DNA of 64,000 nucleotides from Metaphire vulgaris (taxonomy: Eukaryota; Annelida; Clitellata; Crassiclitellata; Megascolecidae). The notes beneath the pieces are model-generated. The model worked only from the letters and a program-made list of their open reading frames with translations, made no database searches and had not been told where the DNA came from. The translations under genes and the position numbers were made by a program. Shown in pieces: positions 10,221 through 20,959 of this stretch. Position 1 is the first letter of the stretch. The number at the start of each line of letters is the position of its first letter. Location of the stretch: positions 16,209,519-16,273,518 of the forward strand of contig CM030832.1 of NCBI GenBank assembly GCA_018105865.1, in the 5' to 3' direction.

Positions 10221-10994
10221 CAAGAGTTTCAAAACCTTGGCCTGCGGACCAAACTTGGCCCGCGAGCTCATTTTAGTTGGCCCACGAAAATATTTAAGTT
10301 TTAAATTTTTTTCCTCAAAGTTTATGTGTGAAATTGGTTTGATGTAAAATATTGTTTGGTTTCAGAAATTGGTTTAATGTAGAATCTTTTTGGGTTTTAA
10401 AAATTGTTTTTTTGTAGAATCGTAGATCCTGTGTTTTGCTGGTGTGACAAATGGAAGAGCATAAATTTTTTGGTTTTGAGTTTCGTTGATGGTGTTGACT
10501 GAACTAATATATTGACACGCTACATCAACAGTGGGGGATTACTACCGTTTTATACTCGCCTAGCATACTTGCATTAATTAGTAAGACCCTCAGCAAATTT
10601 GCGAGTAGCTTTGGCTGCAGATTTAAAACCAGTCATTGCTAAAGTAGTGAAAAAAATAAAAATTGTCACGTCTCATCAGTTTCCACATCTACATCGGCCG
10701 TCATCTAACTTTATATGTTTTCAATGTGATCTTCAGTTCCTCGCCATTAACAGAGTTTGAAATTTAACTGATTCTGTTAGACATGACTAGTTCGTCATAG
10801 TTACAACAATAGGCTGTAACCAATGTAAATAATGTAATGATTGAATGGCCTTTCATGTTTTTGTCATTTTACTTTAGGTTTTTAGATAGCTCAGATTTTG
10901 GAATATAATATTGACAAACATTTTTGCATTTGGCCCGCGAGGACTAGAGGGCCATGTCATTTGGCCCGCCGCCCAAAAAGTCTTGACACCTCTG
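10221..10994. mobile_element. non-autonomous hAT element with 8-bp TSD
   Basis: The element is flanked by a perfect GTCTAATA duplication (10213-10220 and 10995-11002). Ends CAAGAGTTTCAAAACC and, inverted, CAGAGGTGTCAAGAC are imperfect inverted repeats. Subterminal TTGGCCCGCGAG words occur at both ends (about 10255 and 10930). There is no transposase; the 774-bp size and 8-bp TSD indicate a hAT MITE in the intron after exon B. Confidence 0.85.
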
Positions 10995-11002
10995 GTCTAA
11001 TA

Positions 11003-11895
11003 TATAAGAAGAATAACAAGCATTAACATAGTACTTTATTGTGACAAATACTCACGTAATTAAGACTTTATTTTGAAACTCTAATTATTTATGTAAATTG
11101 AGATATTTGAAAATGATTTAAAATATACTGACATAAGTTATGCATACATTATTTTATAAACATATTTATATATATATATTTATTTATTTATTAGGGTGTC
11201 ATAAAAATTTTTTCAGTTATGGCATAAAAAGTTGTCTTATAGGTGCCAAACCAAAATGTCACAAAAGTTTTTTAATATTGAGCTCACTAAGTGCCAGCAG
11301 CTTTTAGTTGAAAATGATGTAAAATGCAAAAAATACTAAATTTAGGAATGTAACATTGTACCTGTTTAACATGTATGTTGTGATTTATATAGTAGATTCT
11401 TGCTACAGATTGGTTTAATTGAGTCAGTAGTATTTGTCCACTCTCACAAAAAATACCTAAAGCTGAATGGTCATTCTGGTTGGACCAGAAACCAAAACGT
11501 AAAATGTATATAGGTGCTATAGATAAAACAGCCAAATTGCAGAAGAAAGAGATGAGAGCAATGTTCCTTCTAATTCTTGATGGTCCGTGTGCACACGAAA
11601 TTCGTCTTGGGCAACAGTTCTCCAATTGACTAACTTTTTGGGCAATTTTTCTCCACTGCAGCACGCCAAGTGTTAAGAACCGGTGATGACTGATGACCTT
11701 TTTTGGTTATCAGACGTCACAGATATGACATATTAAATGGTCAAGCTGTGATGGTAATCACCTTTTAAAATTTTCAAAATATATAATTTCATAAAAATGA
11801 AATACCTCTGTAAAATTTTCAATTATTTTTGGGCAATAAAAAATATTTTTGGGCGCATGTATCCCTGTTTGTGGGCGCATGCCCATATGCCCACC
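11003..11895. other. AT-rich intronic stretch, no gene recognised
   Basis: Low-complexity AT-rich sequence. A repeated TTTTTGGGCAAT / TTTTTGGGCGC word occurs around 11635-11880, with GGGCGCATG twice. No supported ORF; the minus-strand frame at 11287-11664 has no family resemblance. Confidence 0.6.
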
Positions 11896-11899
11896 TTAG

Positions 11900-12330
11900 A
11901 TGGAACATTAAAGGAGAGCAGTGAATTTTCAAGCGGTGAATCTGATGATGGTGCTGTACCAGTCAGAAACATAAAGCAGTATTGAGAATTATGCAAAACT
12001 TTGGACAGGTGCAAGATTAGTAATAGGGATGCTTGTCTTGTATTGAATGCAGTGCTAAAAGATATGAATCTATTATCAGCAGAGACTGCAATAGATCCTG
12101 CCAAACCTAGATGCCAGAGAAGTTTTTGGCAAACGGAAAAAGTTTCTAATTATGCTGCCCTCATTCAAGACTTAATTGTTATTGGTTTTGATGGAAAACA
12201 AGATATAACTTTTGTTGAGATATCTGGTGTACATAGGAGTATAAAGGAAGAACATTATGTTATTGTGTCATTTCCAAACAACTACGTTAATCATGTAGTG
12301 TCAGAAACCAGAAACAGGTAAAGCGGAAGA
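11900..12330 (+). pseudogene. diverged fragment of the unassigned transposase family seen at 34.9 kb
   Basis: The frame from about 12001 reads DRCKISNRDACLVLNAVLKD, then LLSAETAIDP, LIVIGFDGKQDITF and EEHYVIVSFPNNYVNHVV. These align block by block with the transposase at 34932: SERYGISDRAAADIASSILT, MVTPGDKSEVIDR, LCGLYFDGRKDKTL and EEHIVLIEEPNPNYLEHI. The shared (F)DG followed by K-D is the likely first acidic catalytic position. An upstream frame at 11890-11985 (ESSEFSSGESDDGAV) may be its N-terminus. Only the N-terminal third is present, without terminal repeats, so this is an old remnant. Confidence 0.65.
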
Positions 12331-12457
12331 CATTGCAAATGAGCCATTATCAATAATTGCAAATACAAATTCAGCAGGTAGGCTACACTACAGGCAGTTG
12401 TTCATGATGGCACAGTGAATAACAGGCAAAAGAAATGTCGTGATTTATAGTATATAG

Positions 12458-12980
12458 CAGGAGTTCTCAAACTGTGGTCTGTGGACCCCCAGGGGTCTGT
12501 GAAGCACCCGTAGGGGGTCCACGAAGAGTGTCCAGAAAAACGATCCACAAAGAGATTGTTATTTATTTAGGCTACTTATTTAAACTAGTCAACTGGATAA
12601 AAGGCAGACCAGTTTGCTAGATTGTGTGAAGATAGAGGATCAGATCATAAACATCTGGTGTTACACACAGAGGTACGCTGGCTGTCACCTGGAAAGGTAC
12701 TTCAACGTGTCTTTGAGCTTTGTACTGAATTCTCTTCGTTTTTATTGGAACATAACTCAGACCTAACAATGCATATTTCTGATAATGTATGGCTTGCAAA
12801 ATTAACTTACCTGGCTGACGTCTTCAGCTATATAAATGCACTTAACATGTCATTGCAAGGCAAAGATTCAAACATTTTGAAAACAACTGATAAGATTACT
12901 AAGATAACTCCCTTTAAGAAAAAGTTGAGGTTTTGGAAGACAAAAGTGCAAAATAAAATAATGCTGTGATATGTTTGAGC
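12458..12980 (+). pseudogene. hAT transposase fragment, SCAND3/ZBED5-like
   Basis: It opens with a hAT terminus, CAGGAGTTCTCAAACTGTGG, followed by GGACCCCCAGGGGTC. From 12622 one frame reads CEDRGSDHKHLVLHTEVRWL, SPGKVLQRVFELCTEF, WLAKLTYLADVFSYINALNM and SLQGKDSNI. This is the conserved central region of hAT transposases related to vertebrate SCAND3/ZBED5 domestication products. The first part and the C-terminal dimerisation region are missing, so this is an internally deleted copy. Confidence 0.8.
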
Positions 12981-13059
12981 TGTTAATAGAATTCCTGGGT
13001 GAAAACAGCATACCTTTTGATGTTTTCCACTGACGTCTTTAACCATTTGTCATCATTAG

Positions 13060-13474
13060 GGCTGTCAATTTTTTTCCAAAAATCGGCCCGGGTACATGTC
13101 AAGATTTCAAACGGGTACCCTTTCGGAAATTAGCATAATGTTATTGCTGCAAATTGTGTGCAAGCTGCCTATTTCATACAGTGTTCAAAGGTACGCTTCC
13201 AGTTAGGCCTACTTAATATTAATAATGATCTGTATAGGTGCAACATAAACTTCTTTTAACTTTTAATATGATTAATCAAAAATCATTACATAAACTAAAC
13301 TAGAATGAGGCCAAATGCCAACAACAATGAAAACATATTTAAAAAAATGTTTTTGTGCAAGTTCAATCTGTAGATTTTTGTACACTATTCGTATTCTATT
13401 CGTATTCAGTTGAATTTTGCCCCATTTATTTGCATTTGGCCGAATAGTGAAAACCCTGTTCAGTACAGCCCTAA
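13060..13474. mobile_element. possible hAT-like element with TAGGGCTGT ends
   Basis: TAGGGCTGTCAAT near 13056-13068 and, inverted, TAGGGCTGTACTG at 13462-13474 share a 9-bp terminus. An 8-bp duplication is not seen (GTCATCAT against ATTAAATG), so the ends may belong to different insertions. Confidence 0.4.
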
Positions 13475-13659
13475 TTAAATGTGAAAATTTATTATGGAAC
13501 ATGCACAGTAAATGACAAAGAATGGTAAATTTTAAAAGCATTAACAATTTTCATTAGTAAATATAACTCCTCTGCTCTGCTTCTGCAGTACTAAAACACT
13601 AAGACTTTGAAATATCTGAATCATATTAATCTGCTGGTGGCTGTGGCTACAGCTCTGCA

Positions 13660-14531
13660 ATGATCTGGTATCTGGTCAAAATGGCGCAAGACAAACGGCA
13701 CAGACATAACGGCGCAGACAAAACAGCGCAATATTACGAAATTTGCATGTCCAGTGGCTGTTCAGATTGGCCATCAATAGAGTTAGCCAAGCCAAATTTG
13801 AAAGCGTCTATAGTCAATAGGTATGCAAACGTTGATAGGCTGGACTATGTTCGATCGATTGCACTTACTTTGGACATTTAAGTTTTTCGTAAATGCTGCG
13901 TAATTAGGCATAAGTCTCATTTTTAACAACTATAGGTACATGTTTTTAACATTTAATATTAATGCTTTTTAAGAAAATTCATGGCTATTTTACTGCTTTT
14001 TTCACTTAAACTGCAAATATTACTATATTACTCGAATTGATAATTATATCTAGCAACGGACGATTAGCCGCAGTGCACTGCGCTATACTAAAGTTGTGAG
14101 CGAAGTCACTGATTCTTTCTCAAAATACTTCTAAAAACTTATAGACATTGAAATTGCCCAATTAAACCCATGAAATAATGGCATGCCTCCCACCTTTGTT
14201 AACCTCTGCCATAACCAGTGCATAATGGGGGTACGCGGACTATTGACCACAGGACGATTGACCATAGGACGATTGACCATAGGACAATTGACCACTGGAT
14301 GATTGACCACAGCGGACTTTTGACCACTGGACGATTGACCACAGCAGACTTTTGACCACTGGACGATTGACCACAGCCGTGAGTATCAGGCTTAGCAAGC
14401 TGTCTGCTGCATGCATGCATGCACGCACGCATGAAAAAAAAGGAAACCAAATGCTGGGAATGATGAAAAGGACAATAGTGAGTCGATATATATATATTAT
14501 ATATATATAAATTTATACATATATACAGGAC

Positions 14532-14583
<52 letters not shown>

Positions 14584-14658
14584 TAATATATATATAAACA
14601 ATAGCAAATGCTGGGAATGATGAAAAGGACAATAGTGAGTCGATATATATCTATATAT

Positions 14659-14706
<48 letters not shown>

Positions 14707-15125
14707 TTATATATATATATAGACAATATATATTTGGTTTATATTTTTTGACAATAGCATTTGTTTTCTTTTTTGCAGCAGACGTGCTAAGCCTGATACT
14801 CACGGCTGTGGTCAAAAGTCCGCTGTGGTCAATCGTCCAGTGGTCAAAAGTCCACTGTGGTCAATCGTCCAGTGGTCAATCGTCCTATGGTCAATCGTCC
14901 TATGGTCAATCGTCCTATGGTCAATCGTCCTGTGGTCAATAGTCCTAGAACCATAATGGGGTAGTTCCATATCGCTTCTTGTTACTACCTATCTACCTAC
15001 CTACTACCTATCTCCACCTACCTTTGCGCTGTTTTGTCTGTGATTTTGTGCCCTTTTGTCTGTTTTTTTCGGTATTTTCTTTGCGTTTTGTCTTGTGCCA
15101 TTTTGTCTGGGTGCCCAATGGGCAA
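13660..15125. mobile_element. outer inverted-repeat structure with GGCGCAGACAAAAC words
   Basis: The left side (about 13672-13730) carries CAAAATGGCGCAAGACAAAC and GGCGCAGACAAAACAGCGCA. The right side (about 15025-15112) is its inverted, diverged counterpart, with GCGCTGTTTTGTCTG and GTCTTGTGCCATTTTGTCTG. Each arm thus has several copies of a GGC(G/A)CA-AGACAAAA word. A short frame at 13741-13881 inside has no recognised homology. The palindromic element at 14231-14952 lies inside this structure. Confidence 0.55.
14231..14952. mobile_element. foldback element with 9-bp TSD (Mutator-like candidate)
   Basis: Two inverted arms of roughly 170-190 bp (14231-14420 and 14775-14952) consist of tandem 15-mers of the type GGACGATTGACCATA. 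They are followed inward by a matching GTGAGTATCAGGCTTAGCA word in both arms. The element is flanked by ATAATGGGG at 14222-14230 and 14953-14961, a perfect 9-bp duplication. The centre holds (TA)n tracts and two copies of a CR1-like word (CAAATGCTGGGAATGATG). No transposase. A 9-bp TSD with long repeated arms fits Mutator-like or foldback elements; the superfamily is inferred. Confidence 0.75.
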
Positions 15126-15224
15126 TAGATGCCTGATTGAGTGTTTGCAGGTTACAATCTGACATAGAAATTCTTATACATGTATGCTGATCTCTTTATT
15201 TTGTGCACTGCTTCAGGCTTCAGT

Positions 15225-16123
15225 TCTGGGGCTACAATCTGCAAATCTGAAGAATGAAAAACGGCCTGGAATGGACAGAGTAGCAGCAGAGATGCTGAAA
15301 ACAGGGGGGGGGCTTAATTAGAGAACTCCATCAAGCATGCTGCAGAGGATGGGAGACTAAAGAGTGGCCGAAGAATGGGCTCAATCAGTGCTGGTGATGA
15401 TATTGAAGGGAGGTAACCCAAAGAAGTGCTCAAACTACAGGTTAATTGCCCTGATATCCCACCCAAGCAAAGTCTTGCTGTCATAAGTTTGCAACATAGC
15501 TAAGAACAAAGGTAGAATGCAATCTATTTAAAGAGAGCAGGTGGGATTCAGAAGTCACAGGAGCACCACCCATCAAATCTTGACGCTAAGACTGCTGATC
15601 AAACAGGCCAGGGAATATTGAAGATGTATCTACTACTGCTTCATGGTTTACACCAAGGTGTTTGACTCGGTCTGGCATGAGGGGCCATGGGTGATTCTGA
15701 TGAGCTATGGGATGGACGGCAAGGTGCTGAGGATCATCCAAAGCCTGTATAATTCGGCAACGGCTGTAGTCATGGTTAATGGAGACTGGTTGGAGCCGGC
15801 AGTGGGCTCACAATAGGGGGACCCAATATCACCGCTGCTGTTCCTACTCATGCTAGAGCTAGCAATGGAGCACTAGAGAAGGATTAGGGCGGAATCAGCA
15901 TCCAAGGAAGACGTTGAAGGATTTGTGACTTGCTGATGACATCGATCTCATGTTCTTCACAGAAAGTGGACTAAAATAGATGTTGAATACATTAAATGAA
16001 GAGAGCAAAAGGTTAGGTATAGAAATCAACATCAAAAAGACAAAATCAATGGTGGCAGGTAGAGTGGAAGAGCCTTTGGCAATCACCTTAGACAGCACAA
16101 GGATGGAAACTGTTGAACAGTTT

Positions 16124-16157
<34 letters not shown>

Positions 16158-17130
16158 GAACATTTATAAAGTGCAAGTTCGCAGTGCAGCAAATGCGCTG
16201 ATGTCAGTCAGTGTTAGCTATTAAACAAGATAGTCTCAAGCTTTTTTCTGAACAAAAGTAATGACTGCTCAGAGCTAGTGATACAAAGTCGGGAGAGAGT
16301 TCCAGAAGGTTGGTGCAGCGATAGCCAGGCTGCGGTCTCTGTATTTTGTCAGCATCCGAGGGGCAACTACTGTGCCGGTTGTGGCAGAGCGTAAGCCCTT
16401 GCGGCCGGAATGCTCGGTGATCGTACGGAACATTTCGCTCAGATACGGTGGTGCCAGGTTGTGCTGGGCCTTGAATGCAATCGTCCTCACCTTGAACTTC
16501 ACACGCTGGCGGACTGGAAGCCAGTGGAGCTCTCGTAGAGCAGGCAGAATGTGGTTGAACTTCTCTGTTTGCGTCACCAGGCGCACCGCTGCGTTCTGGA
16601 CGCATGGTGCGAGCAGATGGGAATTGTAGCCAGGAGATCAGGAGGAGGATTGGGCTGACCCGCCCAGCACTGGGCAGGCTTGGCAAATTATGGAGCTCTG
16701 GAAAGACCTCCATCAAAACAAAGCTCCAACTTTATGAGTCTGTGTCTTGTCTGTGCTCCTTTATGAAGGGGGAACTTGGATACTGAAGAAGGATGAATGT
16801 AGGCTACTCCTGGCTCTCGAAACACGATGCTACCAATGGCTTCTAAAAATATGGTTGGGAATGAAAATCACCAATGAAGAGTTATAGAGCTGAATTGGGA
16901 TTGAAAGCTTCAGGTGGTTGGTCACATCAGTCACATGGAAGAGAAGAGAATTCTGAACATTGCAATGGAGGGAACATTTGATGGAATATGCACTCAGGAA
17001 AGGCCCAGAAGACGATTGTTTGATGACATCAGAGAATGGACAAATCTTGGGGAGACAATTCATGCAACGTAAGACCAGGAAAATTGGAAAAATTATCATT
17101 CAACAAGCTGCTTGTCTCAACGGTTCCTGA
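15225..17130 (+). pseudogene. RTE-like LINE, degenerate, interrupted
   Basis: Broken frames in order give NEKRPGMDRVAAEMLKT, YTKVFDSVWHEGPW, GDPISPLLFLLMLELAMEH, LGIEINIKKTKSMVAGRVEE and then, after an insertion, ADGNCSQEIRRRIGLTR and GKTSIKTKLQLYESV. These are the expected RT blocks of an RTE-like ORF2, with stops and shifts throughout. This family differs from the one at 4518 and 31408. An L2-like LINE splits it between EQFV and ADGNC. Confidence 0.75.
16125..16605 (-). mobile_element. L2-like LINE 3' end nested in RTE-like LINE
   Basis: The minus frame 16586 to 16275 reads LPALRELHWLPVRQRVKFKV, RTIAFKAQHNLAPPYLSEMF and AAPTFWNSLPTLY, a clean L2-type C-terminus with few mutations. Its 3' end is a (TAA)n tail, seen as ATTATT on the + strand at 16126-16156. 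It replaces a few codons of the surrounding RTE-like LINE. Confidence 0.8.
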
Positions 17131-17663
17131 GGGGACTTTGAGCTGATAATGGTGGTGGTGGATGGTGGTGGTGAATCTGTGGACCTTAAATTTCATGACA
17201 TGTTTAGTGATTGATTGAAATACTAGAAAATTTAATCAGAAGAGACACGGTTAGACCATTCTGATCTGGGGAGTTAGAATTTGACTACCCGGTAGTGTCT
17301 TCAAGATGTGGTAAATGATGGCAAAAGAGGCAGCATGCATAATTGCATATGCATAAAAAGCTGCAGGCACACTGCTACCAATATCTCTGTTAGAAACAGT
17401 ATGCTCCCAGTTGAAATCATGTGATGGTGCAGATTTAAATTTGATCATAAATTTATAATTTGCTGGTTAGCATAAAAATTATGAAGTAATTTTTTAGATT
17501 TAAAAGGAGCCGCTGTTATTAATTTTGCTTTTTGGTTTCCTGGACAACTTGACTTGTAGTGGGCCAAAATTGGTTGGCAAACTGTGTTGGATGTCTGTTT
17601 TTCTTATTTGTTAACTGCAATAACTCTAGCATGATAAAATTTTCAGTTTTATATTTGCTGCAG
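17131..17663 (+). other. intron sequence before exon C
   Basis: A GGTGGTGGT run (17150-17172) marks the tail of the RTE-like LINE. The rest is AT-rich with no recognised feature up to the acceptor. Confidence 0.6.
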
Positions 17664-17756
17664 GAGCACAGATTGGTGCTGTTATCACTATGCCTATTTC
17701 CGGTGCACTTGCTTCTATAGATTCGATTGGATGGCATTATATCTTTTATTTCTTTG
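17664..17756 (+). CDS. SLC17-like anion transporter, exon C
   Basis: A 93-nt exon between the acceptor TTTGCTGCAG and the donor GTAAAT, phase 1 at both ends. With the G from exon B it reads GAQIGAVITMPISGALASID and then SIGWHYIFYFF, ending in the G of a Gly codon. This is helix 5 through helix 6 of SLC17 proteins; the family pattern is GAQ-G-V-S-PLSG followed by W-YVFYFFG. Both flanking introns are filled with LINE and hAT insertions, but the exon itself has no stop or frameshift. Confidence 0.92.
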
Positions 17757-18150
17757 GTAAATACATCTACAGTCTGTTCTATTGTTGAATAATTGATTTT
17801 AATTATATATGAAATCACTGTCCATATAATTTCATGTCTGATGATTTCTGCTTCATTTAGTGTGTATAAATTTCCTAAAATAAATTTGGATTTTCAAATA
17901 TTAGTTATTTTTCCAGAATATGTTATTCAGTTGGATTAATGGTTATTTTTCAGGCTAATACAGCTTGCCATATGTATGAAAGTTGAGCAATATTTTGCAT
18001 CAATCAATCAGTCATTCATTCAGTCAGTTTCTGGAGAATTAGGTAATTTTGATCCAAAATTAAACCAATTTAGAACAAGTTACCCGGTAAGCTGGAACAG
18101 TCAATTCTGGCCAACCAAAGCACAGTCTATGACTGACTGCTCTAACTAGT
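17757..18150 (+). other. intron sequence after exon C
   Basis: AT-rich, with short TCATTCAGTCAGT runs near 18005-18030. No feature recognised. Confidence 0.6.
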
Positions 18151-18177
18151 TTATTATTAATTTTCTTCTGTTTGGGT

Positions 18178-19470
18178 ATGGTTAATTCTATGACTTTAGC
18201 ACATTTACCAGTGTATGTCCGAAATCATAGAATTGACAATATCCAAACAAATGAAAATTAATAATAAACTTCCTTGGAAAGCAAGAGAAGTGCAATAGAA
18301 AAGGAAGGGTGGAAACAAAAAACAAAGCATGGAGGAAACTATGGTAAGTAAACTCAGATCACCAAACATTGGAATGAGCAAAATCAGCACAAACTCAAGA
18401 TTTTGGAGGAACTGTATATCAAAAAGGAAATGCATCAGCAGTTACTAACAAGGTGGCTATTGCAAATTTTGAAGGCAGGTTGGCAAAAAATTTAAAACTC
18501 AAGAGGCTGAACAGCAAAAGTTTCTACAAATATTGTAATAAAAATTGAGACAAAATGACACAGCCGGACCCTCTGGATAACTCAAGATGTGCAATAACAT
18601 AGGGTGTAGAATCTGCAAAGCTTCTAAATAACTATTTTTGTTCAATATTTACAGAAGAAAATACAAATACAGTGTCCAAACCCAAAATTCTGTTCCACAC
18701 AAACAATGAAGAAATGTTCACAGATATTTTGTGTAGGTACAAGAGAAGATGGTATCAAGATTTTGACCAACTTATAGGCAGACAAGAACCCAGGTTAGAT
18801 GGCTTACATTCAACTTTTTCCATATGAAGTTAAAAATGAAATTGGACATGCAATTGCATTGATAATCAATGAATCACTCAGGACTGGAGAAGTATCACAA
18901 GACTGGAGAGATGCATTAGTCACCCACTCACCCCACTGTTCAAGAAGGGAAAACATAGTGAACCGAATAATTACAGACCAGTGAGCCTAACTTCTGAAAT
19001 CTGCAAAGTTATGAAACAGATACTGAAAAAGAACATAATAATAAATTTTTTATTGGAACATTTTACTTAGACATAAAATTGTTAAAGACGGCCAGCTTGG
19101 ATTTACAAAGGACAGTCATGCCTGACCAACCTGTTATATTTTCTGGAGGAGGTTTGTGATAACCTAGATAAGGGCAAGGCAGTAGACATAGTATATTTAG
19201 ATTTTTCCAAAGCTTTGATAAGATATCCAATAGAAGACTGGCTGCCAAATTGAAGTCCTGTGGAATATGAGGGAATATTCTGAACTGGATCCCAAATTGG
19301 TTGAAAGGAAGAAGACAGAAGGTTGACATAGGGGTGTCCATTCAGAATGGGAAAGTGTCTTTAGTGGAGTGCCTCAGGGCTCAGTGCTAGGGTCATTGCC
19401 TTTTCTAATATATGTAAATGATATTGATGAAGGATTAATTATTATCCAAAATTTCCAAATTCGAGTATTT
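18178..19470 (+). mobile_element. CR1-like LINE, degenerate
   Basis: The copy starts near CAGTGTATGTCCGAAATCATAG and parallels the copy at 45700-46900. Recognisable blocks are IINESLRTGEVSQDWRDALV at 18855-18920, then NRIITDQ-type text and PQGSVLGSLPFLIYVNDIDE around 19370-19430. Many stops and shifts. A 50-bp inverted duplicate of its start lies immediately upstream, at 18150-18205. A second partial copy of the 19130-19290 region recurs at 19730-19912. Confidence 0.75.
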
Positions 19471-19729
19471 TTATGAAGGAATTTGCGGATCCAAAACAAA
19501 CCGGATACCACTTGTCCCATATGTGTAATTGTTCCAATTTGTCCAGAACAGTCTTGAACCACGTAAAATCAGAGGGGAGAGAGGGAGAGACAAGGCCATC
19601 TTTTGACTTTTGGACGCTCTAGGCAAATTTGAATTTTCGCCCATTCAGAGAAATCAATTACGATAACACATGACACCATGGAGATCAAGGAACATTGAAA
19701 ACATACAGACATGCTCTATAACTCTATAA

Positions 19730-19912
19730 CCTGTTATATTTTCTGGAGGAGGTTTGTGATAGCCTAGATAAGGGCAAGGCAGTAGACATAATATATTTAG
19801 ATTTTTCCAAAGCTTTGATAAGGTATCCAATACAAGACTGGCTGCCAAATTGAAGTTCCGTGGAATATGAGGAATATTCTGAGATGGCTCCCAAATTGGT
19901 TGAAAGGAAGAA
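19730..19912 (+). mobile_element. CR1-like LINE fragment, second copy
   Basis: It nearly repeats 19128-19310 (CCTGTTATATTTTCTGGAGG onward) and is cut off by the SINE at 19914. Confidence 0.7.
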
Positions 19913-19913
19913 G

Positions 19914-20045
19914 GGGTGAAAGATGGCAGAGTTGGTTACGTGTTGGAGCGTCAGGCTGACGGAGCGGGTTCAAGCCCTGTTAATGCCCCTAGTGGCCTTC
20001 ACACAGGCAGTAATGTCTTCTAAGCCACTTTAAATCATGCTAAGT
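19914..20045 (+). repeat. tRNA-derived SINE with CR1-like tail
   Basis: It has a pol III A-box-like TGGCAGAGTTGG (19929) and B-box GGGTTCAAGCCC (about 19966). A 3' part of the type TTCACACAGGC...CTAAGCCACTTTAAATCA follows. That tail resembles the CR1-like LINE 3' end at 47712-47765, which suggests the SINE borrows CR1 machinery. It is not a functional tRNA gene: no full cloverleaf is evident. Confidence 0.65.
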
Positions 20046-20085
20046 TTAAGTTTAACTCTATCTATGCTCGGTGTTCATATTTGGT

Positions 20086-20622
20086 TAGGGCTGCGCTAAC
20101 CGAGTAGTTTAGGAGTCGAGTAGGAGTCGAGTAGCTTAGCGAGTACTCGAGTACTCGCGTAAAACCGGAAATACATGATTTGCAAACGTTACACGTCACA
20201 TAATGCTTATTATTTGCCTCATGGCCCTCATTTAACCAAAGCAGAACATTAGATACAGTTACATATCAATTTTTCGGATATTCAAGCGTTTTCAAATTTA
20301 GTATAACAGAAGTTACAGAACAGAAACTATTTTACCGGTACTGGCAAAAAATATGAGATCTTCACTAGAGTTGGCCCACTGTGGACAACATCTTAACCAA
20401 CTGGAGCATAATGAATAAGAATAACCTAAATAAGACTGATTAATAATTATTTGTAACAAATAACGGTAGGCCAAATTTTAATGAAATTCTTTGGTTATTC
20501 TTCATTTATCTATTCTATTCTTTGTTTAGTTATTGTATGCGAGTACTTGACTCCAAAAAAATTACTCGACTCCAATTTGGAGTCGAGTACTCGCGTTACT
20601 CGAGTTACTCGGCGTAGCCCTA
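20086..20622. mobile_element. hAT-like element with CGAGTA subterminal array
   Basis: Ends TAGGGCTGCGC and, inverted, TAGGGCTACGC are flanked by TATTTGGT and TATTTGAT, an 8-bp duplication with one mismatch. Both subterminal regions are arrays of GAGTCGAGTA / GAGTACTCGAGTA words (20100-20160 and 20545-20612). The AT-rich interior has no transposase. Non-autonomous, 537 bp. Confidence 0.8.
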
Positions 20623-20761
20623 TATTTGATATTAGCCTATAACTTACAAAGTACAATATTAAACAGTACTTAGTTAGTACAAGAACGTTTCATCTGTGGC
20701 CTATATAACATTTACATGTCATTGTCAAACAAATAGACAACAGTAGATGGGCTTACAAAGC

Positions 20762-20763
<2 letters not shown>

Positions 20764-20801
<38 letters not shown>
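20764..20801. repeat. (CA)n microsatellite
   Basis: Alternating CA tract without interruption. Confidence 0.9.
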
Positions 20802-20959
20802 AGAAGGAAACTATTATCACTGTATTATCAACAGCTGAGTCTGACTTATACTGAAGCAGCTAAATGTCATTTAAGTTAAGTGGGTCAGTCACTGAGGTGC
20901 ACTTCACCTTTTATGGGAACTTAGTGAGTCTGATTCTGATTGACTTATAATGACTCACT

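Noticed and set aside
13056..13474. Complete hAT element
   Set aside because: Ends look alike but the flanking 8-mers differ, so it is only listed as a possibility.
14231..14420. CRISPR-like regularly spaced repeats
   Set aside because: The repeats are contiguous 15-mers mirrored in a foldback element, without unique spacers, in a eukaryotic genome.
14199..14726. 175-residue minus-strand ORF with Tyr-Ile repeats
   Set aside because: Produced by (TA)n tracts and the tandem 15-mers of the foldback element.
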